From Bacteroidota bacterium (GTDB lineage Bacteria > Bacteroidota > Bacteroidia > B-17B0 > Aurantibacillaceae), in assembly GCA_016185125.1 (NCBI GenBank), contig JACPOC010000018.1, forward strand, positions 1 to 39,638: DNA of 39,638 nt. The letters run 5' to 3'. Under the pieces are notes generated by a model. It ran no database searches. It was not told the origin of the DNA and saw only the letters and a program-made list of their open reading frames with translations. Position 1 is the stretch's first letter; every line of letters starts with the position of its first letter. Positions 35,828 through 39,638 of this stretch are shown here, piece by piece. Position numbers and translations under genes: made by a program.

Positions 35828-35858
35828 TTTGGTTACATATTATTTATTAGTATTTTTC
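35828..35858 (+). promoter_or_regulatory. Promoter of the nucleoside transporter gene
   Basis: TTTG at 35828-35831 and TATTTTTC at 35851-35858 are separated by 19 bases, the spacing expected for Bacteroidota -33 and -7 elements. ATG 35873 follows 14 bases later. Confidence 0.55.
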
Positions 35859-35872
35859 TGAAAAGATTTACA

Positions 35873-37138
35873 ATGGAAAGATTTACAGGATTGATAGGCA
35901 TAGTTCTTATCTTCGGCATTGCGGTTTTAATGTCAAATAATCGTAAGGCCATTAATTTACGATTAGTGTTCAGCGGGCTGGCTTTGCAAATAGTTATTGC
36001 CTTATTGGTTTTAAAAGTTTCTTTTATTACAAGATTCTTTGAATTCTTAGGAAGAGGAATGTCTAAGATTGAACAATTTGCTACTCAAGGCGCATCATTT
36101 GTTTATGGCGGTATTATGGTTGATACCCACGATGGATCAGCTGCCTCCTTTGGCATGAAACATACCTTTGTATTTGCTTTTAGTGTTACCTCTACCATCA
36201 TTTTAGTTTGCGTATTAGTTGCCATCATGTATCATCTTGGTATCATGCAACGCGTTGTAGCTGTAATTGCAAGAGCCATGAATTTTATTATGCGTGCCAG
36301 CGGTGCAGAAGCGTTAAGTAATATTGCCAGCGCCTTTGTTGGCCAAGTAGAAGCTCAGGTGATGATTAGGCCATATTTACCAAGTATGACTAAATCTGAA
36401 TTACTTTCTTCCATGGCCGGAAGCATGGCTTGCATAGCAGGAGGAATTTTAATTGTATATGTGAACATGGGCGCTAAGGCGGAATATCTTTTAACTGCCA
36501 GTTTAATGGCTGCACCCGCGGCAATAGTTATCTCTAAAATAATTTTTCCGGAAACCGAAGAGCCTGTTACAAAAGGAAAAGTAAAACTTGAAGTAAAAAA
36601 AGAACATACCAATTTAATTGATGCTATATCACACGGTGCGGCCGACGGAATGAAAATAGCCATTAATGTTATTGCCATGCTGATTGGTTTTATAGGTTTA
36701 ATTGCTTTGCTGAATTATTGTTTGGGTTATATTTCTTGGAATGAAATTATAAACGGGCAATTAACTACCGTACATTTATCGCTTGATTATGTTTTCGGAA
36801 AATTATTTTATCCAATGGCTTGGGCAATGGGAGTTCCGGTGCAAGACGTTCAGCAGGTAGCAACTTTAATGGGACAAAAATTAACTATTAATGAGTTTGT
36901 GGCTTTTGATACAATGACCCATCACCTGGCAAAACCTTTGAGCGATAAAGGATTGATCATAGCCAGTTTTGCAATCTGCGGATTCGCTAATTTCAGCTCG
37001 GTAGGAATGCAAATTGGCGGTATTGGCGCATTGGCTCCCGAGCGCAGGGCAGATCTTGCCAAGCTTGGCTTACGCGCATTAGTAAGCGGAACACTGGCAA
37101 GTTATTTATCTGCCACTATTGCGGGTATGCTTTTGTAA
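35873..37138 (+). CDS. Concentrative nucleoside transporter (NupC/CNT family)
   Basis: 421-aa inner-membrane symporter that takes up nucleosides with H+ or Na+. The three family parts are present in order: N-terminal domain (NRKAINLRLVFSGLALQ), gate domain (YHLGIMQRVVAVIARAMNF) and C-terminal domain (FNFSSVGMQIGGIGALAPERR-like end, here NFSSVGMQIGGIG). Conserved GQVEAQ near 160 and AKAEYLLTASLMAAPAA near 195 also fit. It starts at ATG 35873 after a good promoter. It is a single gene; the next sequence belongs to the repeated cassette. Confidence 0.94.
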   Translation: MERFTGLIGIVLIFGIAVLMSNNRKAINLRLVFSGLALQIVIALLVLKVSFITRFFEFLGRGMSKIEQFATQGASFVYGGIMVDTHDGSAASFGMKHTFVFAFSVTSTIILVCVLVAIMYHLGIMQRVVAVIARAMNFIMRASGAEALSNIASAFVGQVEAQVMIRPYLPSMTKSELLSSMAGSMACIAGGILIVYVNMGAKAEYLLTASLMAAPAAIVISKIIFPETEEPVTKGKVKLEVKKEHTNLIDAISHGAADGMKIAINVIAMLIGFIGLIALLNYCLGYISWNEIINGQLTTVHLSLDYVFGKLFYPMAWAMGVPVQDVQQVATLMGQKLTINEFVAFDTMTHHLAKPLSDKGLIIASFAICGFANFSSVGMQIGGIGALAPERRADLAKLGLRALVSGTLASYLSATIAGMLL

Positions 37139-37217
37139 GTATCATATATCAAATGCAGTACCAAAAAAACTTTAACAGTTATTTGCATATTAATAAATAA
37201 TCTTTAAATTTGGTATA
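37139..37217. other. Spacer left of the cassette array
   Basis: AT-rich, with no gene or clear hairpin. The cassette repeat starts at 37218. Confidence 0.4.
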
Positions 37218-37422
37218 AACAATAAACAACACCGTTTATATTTCCACTACAAAGGGAGTATTTACTAAAGACTATTCTAAATTTTATAATTATAAATAAA
37301 TTAAATATTAATTAATATAAAAAAATTATGTTTCATTGCTTTAATAATTATAAGCCATTATAGCTTTAAAGAAAGCTAAGTAAATTAAATCGGCAATTTT
37401 ATTATGTTTAAGCTTTTACTAA
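37218..37422 (+). repeat. Direct repeat, left copy (205 bases)
   Basis: Matches 39434-39638 with a constant offset of 2216 and one difference seen (A at 37281, T at 39497). It contains the last 26 codons of the lipoprotein gene of the cassette, an AT-rich spacer with a hairpin (TAGCTTT-AAAG-AAAGCTA, 37361-37378), and ATG TTT AAG CTT TTA, the start of the next cassette gene. The right copy is cut by the window end, so the true length may be greater. Confidence 0.95.
37219..37299 (+). pseudogene. 3' remnant of the cassette lipoprotein gene
   Basis: Reads TINNTVYISTTKGVFTKDYS to the stop, as in the gene at 38385-39515, with one Lys for Asn change. A TAA stands directly before it in frame. The body of this copy is missing, so an earlier cassette was deleted down to its tail. 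Confidence 0.85.
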
Positions 37423-37452
37423 ACTATTTTAATAAGTAGTGGAATTGGTTTT

Positions 37453-38196
37453 GTGTGCTTTAATAGCAACGGTGCGCAAATTAAATACACTATAAAAGGA
37501 AATAGCAGTACTATAACTTTTAGTGATACCAATAAGGTAATTAATGTTTGCGATGCTTTGCATACTGGTATTGTAGCGGGCAAAATGTATACCGTTACTT
37601 TGGTTGTAAAAAAAGATTTAGGGGCTTGCGGCACTTATAAAAGCGTTGATAGCCTTACCAAATATTTTTATATGTGGCCCGTTTTACAAAACAATACAGT
37701 AAATGGGTGCACTTATAATTGGCTGCCTGGCTATACATACCCTTATAATTATTATTACCGCCCTATTTGCGGTACATACATTGGCACTTTTAAAAGTAAC
37801 CCTACCCAAACCGTTGCGGTTACCTACCAGGATACTGTAATGCTTATGCCAACAACTAATGGTGTCGGTTCAGCTTGTGATGTGGCCTTTCCACCAAATC
37901 ATTATGAACGCACTAGCTTTTTAAAAAACCTACCTTATAATAATTGGTCGTCTTTAAATTTTAGAAAATATAATGATACGTATAATAGTGATAGTTGGGC
38001 AGCAAGTGTGGCTTTATTTAGTGGGAATTCTTACGACCCAAATTATATTTGCAATGGCTCTCATTGGATACCACTTAACGGTTATGGTGTTTTAGATATA
38101 AATAATACGAATAAAGTAACTTTTGTGTATAGCTATCCTGATACCTTAACAGGTAATTGGGTAAATGATAGTTTTACCGGAATTAGAAGAAATTAA
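37453..38196 (+). CDS. Secreted protein of unknown function (cassette gene 1), 5' end uncertain
   Basis: The frame from GTG 37453 gives 247 aa rich in Asn, Thr, Tyr and Cys with a strand-rich pattern (SSTITFSDTNKVINVCDA, GTYIGTFKSNPTQTVAV) and an ending of the form VNDSFTGIRRN, as in many Bacteroidota surface proteins. No named family is recognised. The frame is open from 37423 and reads TILISSGIGFVCF before the GTG, like the second half of a signal peptide. The first half, MFKLLL from ATG 37404, lies in the frame next to it. Removing one A near 37421-37423 would restore a full signal peptide. So the start is either this GTG or a frameshifted ATG 37404. Confidence 0.7.
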   Translation: MCFNSNGAQIKYTIKGNSSTITFSDTNKVINVCDALHTGIVAGKMYTVTLVVKKDLGACGTYKSVDSLTKYFYMWPVLQNNTVNGCTYNWLPGYTYPYNYYYRPICGTYIGTFKSNPTQTVAVTYQDTVMLMPTTNGVGSACDVAFPPNHYERTSFLKNLPYNNWSSLNFRKYNDTYNSDSWAASVALFSGNSYDPNYICNGSHWIPLNGYGVLDINNTNKVTFVYSYPDTLTGNWVNDSFTGIRRN

Positions 38197-38209
38197 AATT
38201 AAAAAAATT

Positions 38210-38350
38210 ATGAGAAACATAAAATGGACTAAACACAAATCCATTTGGTATAAATCATATCTTATTCGTTTCTTTGTAAATACAAACGAGTTTTCGGCTG
38301 ACGAATGCCCGGTATTAGAAGCCTTAAAGAAGCTAGTTAAGGATAAATAA
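38210..38350 (+). CDS. Small basic protein, 46 aa (cassette gene 2)
   Basis: Starts at ATG 38210, 13 bases after cassette gene 1 stops, and reads MRNIKWTKHKSIWYKSYLIR then FSADECPVLEALKKLVKDK. The first half is basic and aromatic, the second an acidic-to-basic helix. It has no signal peptide. The tight position between two larger genes supports coding. I do not recognise it. An AT-rich hairpin follows (38353-38376). Confidence 0.5.
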   Translation: MRNIKWTKHKSIWYKSYLIRFFVNTNEFSADECPVLEALKKLVKDK

Positions 38351-38352
38351 AC

Positions 38353-38376
38353 TTTTTGTATTTAAATATACAAAAA
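38353..38376. terminator. AT-rich hairpin between cassette genes 2 and 3
   Basis: TTTTTGTAT (38353-38361) and ATACAAAAA (38368-38376) are perfect complements around a 6-base loop. It may act as a weak two-way terminator or as a promoter-proximal structure, since ATG 38385 follows 8 bases later. Confidence 0.4.
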
Positions 38377-38384
38377 ATAAAATT

Positions 38385-39515
38385 ATGAAAATCACTTATA
38401 AACGGACTATTTTAAAACTATTAATTACAACTCTTGTAATTAGTAGTTTATTTACTAATTGCCGTAAACCAAAAACAGTTGAAGTTGAAAAAAAAATCTA
38501 TGAGCATGATACTATTAAAACCAGTTGGAGTGAATATAAAAAATTACAATTTGGATATAATTTTCAGAAGATTATAGCCTCAAGTTTCTCCAATCATCCT
38601 TTAATACTTTTTTATTCACCTGACTTTAGTTTTGTTTATGATTCTATAACTAAACAATGGGGCAGTTATCCTTCACCAAATTTTACTTTTGCTGACCCTT
38701 TAGTTAGAGCACCCCAAATAAATAAAAATGTTTGTTTTTCTACATCTGTTGTAAGTGGTAGATTTTCAGTATTCTGTCCATACCAATCTTCCGTTATACC
38801 ATCCTATGGGGTGCCACCTTTTAGCCAATATTTTTCTACTATTGACACTTCATTTTCTACTATAGTTTTTAATAGTGGGGGCGATGGTTGGTTTAATTCT
38901 TCTGCAGCTATATTAAGTGATAGCGATAGAGTAATGGTACCTGTTAGATCTAAACAAAATAATAATGAGTTTTATGTATTTGATATTAATCCAAATAATA
39001 ACATTAATTATGCCGTGCAAAATTTTAATAAAATAACTTACACTGGGTCTAATTCTATTTATGTAATTGGAACGTTTGGAAATAGATTTTTATTTCAAAC
39101 CCCTACTAATGGGCCATCCTTAATGCGTAGTAATTTTACGGTTAAAAGTTTAGGTATGCCAACGGTTATTTTTATTAATCCTTTTGTATTTGAAGGTAAA
39201 GTGTATTGTGCAGATTCAAACTCAGGTAAAATGTATGTTTCATCTGATTTGGGTGAAAACTGGACAGTTATATATACTTACGTGCCAACAAATATAAAAT
39301 ACTTTATTATTAAAAATAAGATTATTGGGGTATTTTTTGATAAACTATACGATGTTACAATGAATAGTAGCTTTATTGAATTTAAAGAATTAAAAAATGA
39401 TGGTTTTGAGAATAATAAAATATCATCTATAATAACAATAAACAACACCGTTTATATTTCCACTACAAAGGGAGTATTTACTAAAGACTATTCTAATTTT
39501 TATAATTATAAATAA
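38385..39515 (+). CDS. Lipoprotein with propeller-like repeats (cassette gene 3)
   Basis: 376 aa with a lipoprotein signal and lipobox cysteine C26 (SSLFTNCRKPK). After an acidic-basic spacer (VEVEKKIYEHDTIK) the body has repeated four-strand blocks with BNR-like pieces (KMYVSSDLGENWTVIYTY near 285-305; NTVYISTTKGVFTKD at the end), which suggests a beta-propeller. No enzyme motif is visible. Codon choice is very AT-rich. Its last 26 codons are the part that is duplicated at 37219-37299. It is probably surface-exposed. Confidence 0.75.
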   Translation: MKITYKRTILKLLITTLVISSLFTNCRKPKTVEVEKKIYEHDTIKTSWSEYKKLQFGYNFQKIIASSFSNHPLILFYSPDFSFVYDSITKQWGSYPSPNFTFADPLVRAPQINKNVCFSTSVVSGRFSVFCPYQSSVIPSYGVPPFSQYFSTIDTSFSTIVFNSGGDGWFNSSAAILSDSDRVMVPVRSKQNNNEFYVFDINPNNNINYAVQNFNKITYTGSNSIYVIGTFGNRFLFQTPTNGPSLMRSNFTVKSLGMPTVIFINPFVFEGKVYCADSNSGKMYVSSDLGENWTVIYTYVPTNIKYFIIKNKIIGVFFDKLYDVTMNSSFIEFKELKNDGFENNKISSIITINNTVYISTTKGVFTKDYSNFYNYK

Positions 39516-39638
39516 ATTAAATATTAATTAATATAAAAAAATTATGTTTCATTGCTTTAATAATTATAAGCCATTATAGCTTTAAAGAAAGCTAAGTAAA
39601 TTAAATCGGCAATTTTATTATGTTTAAGCTTTTACTAA
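39434..39638 (+). repeat. Direct repeat, right copy (cut by window end)
   Basis: Second copy of the 205-base repeat. After the lipoprotein stop at 39515 it repeats the spacer and ATG TTT AAG CTT TTA at 39620, so another copy of cassette gene 1 probably begins here and continues outside the window. Confidence 0.95.

Noticed and set aside
38165-38209. Upstream extension of the 46-aa cassette protein
   Set aside because: It overlaps the end of cassette gene 1 and lacks a reason to start there; ATG 38210 is a better start.

Overview
The window looks like a chromosomal segment of a Bacteroidota species. The genus cannot be read from it. The evidence is the repeated -7 promoter box of the TAnnTTTG type in front of many genes, the near absence of Shine-Dalgarno sites, several lysine-rich lipoproteins (GCKKK type), a reg_prop/Y_Y_Y sensor protein, and an exosortase with a PID-CTERM-like substrate.

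Layout. 1-1721: the end of a mobile element, a large serine recombinase whose 5' end appears frameshifted and whose 3' end reads antisense through a tRNA-Ser(GCU) gene and its terminator. 2317-6780: biotin synthesis, bioB-bioF-bioD as a tight operon, then bioA behind a 450-base spacer with a nested palindromic repeat and its own promoter. 6788-12727: a PAP2 phosphatase with a small STAS-like protein, thioredoxin reductase, and a 1.2-kaa secreted TraB/GumN-family protein. 12724-15727 (minus): asparagine synthase (glutamine-hydrolysing) overlapping a glycosyltransferase, probably part of surface polysaccharide work. 15785-20932: a SiaABC-like partner-switching module (sensor-fused SpoIIE phosphatase, a lipoprotein, a SiaB-type kinase, a SiaC-type phosphoprotein). 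21116-23105: class I fructose-bisphosphate aldolase and AccD. 23208-26252: ECF sigma factor, a protein with an inner-membrane anchor and a barrel-like C-terminus, and a PKD-type lipoprotein, in one tight operon. 26262-28249: a divergent 2OG-Fe(II) oxygenase and a MATE transporter. 28473-30839 (minus): Wzc-like tyrosine autokinase with a Gly-Tyr repeat tail. 31026-33665: a PID-CTERM-like mini-protein, exosortase, small membrane protein and glyA. 33666-34743: an Omp85-type barrel broken by a frameshift in a G6 tract. Then a palindrome-rich spacer, a secreted protein of unknown function, a NupC-type nucleoside transporter, and finally a tandemly duplicated cassette of secreted/lipoprotein genes bounded by a 205-base direct repeat that runs off the window end.

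Most genes are housekeeping. The parts worth most attention are the SiaABC-like switch, the exosortase/PID-CTERM operon divergent from the Wzc-like kinase (both fit surface polysaccharide and envelope assembly), the sigma/anchor/barrel operon, the tandem cassette at the right edge, and two or three reading-frame breaks (recombinase, Omp85 barrel, possibly the first cassette gene) that are either assembly errors or real switches. No CRISPR array, rRNA or intact insertion sequence was seen.
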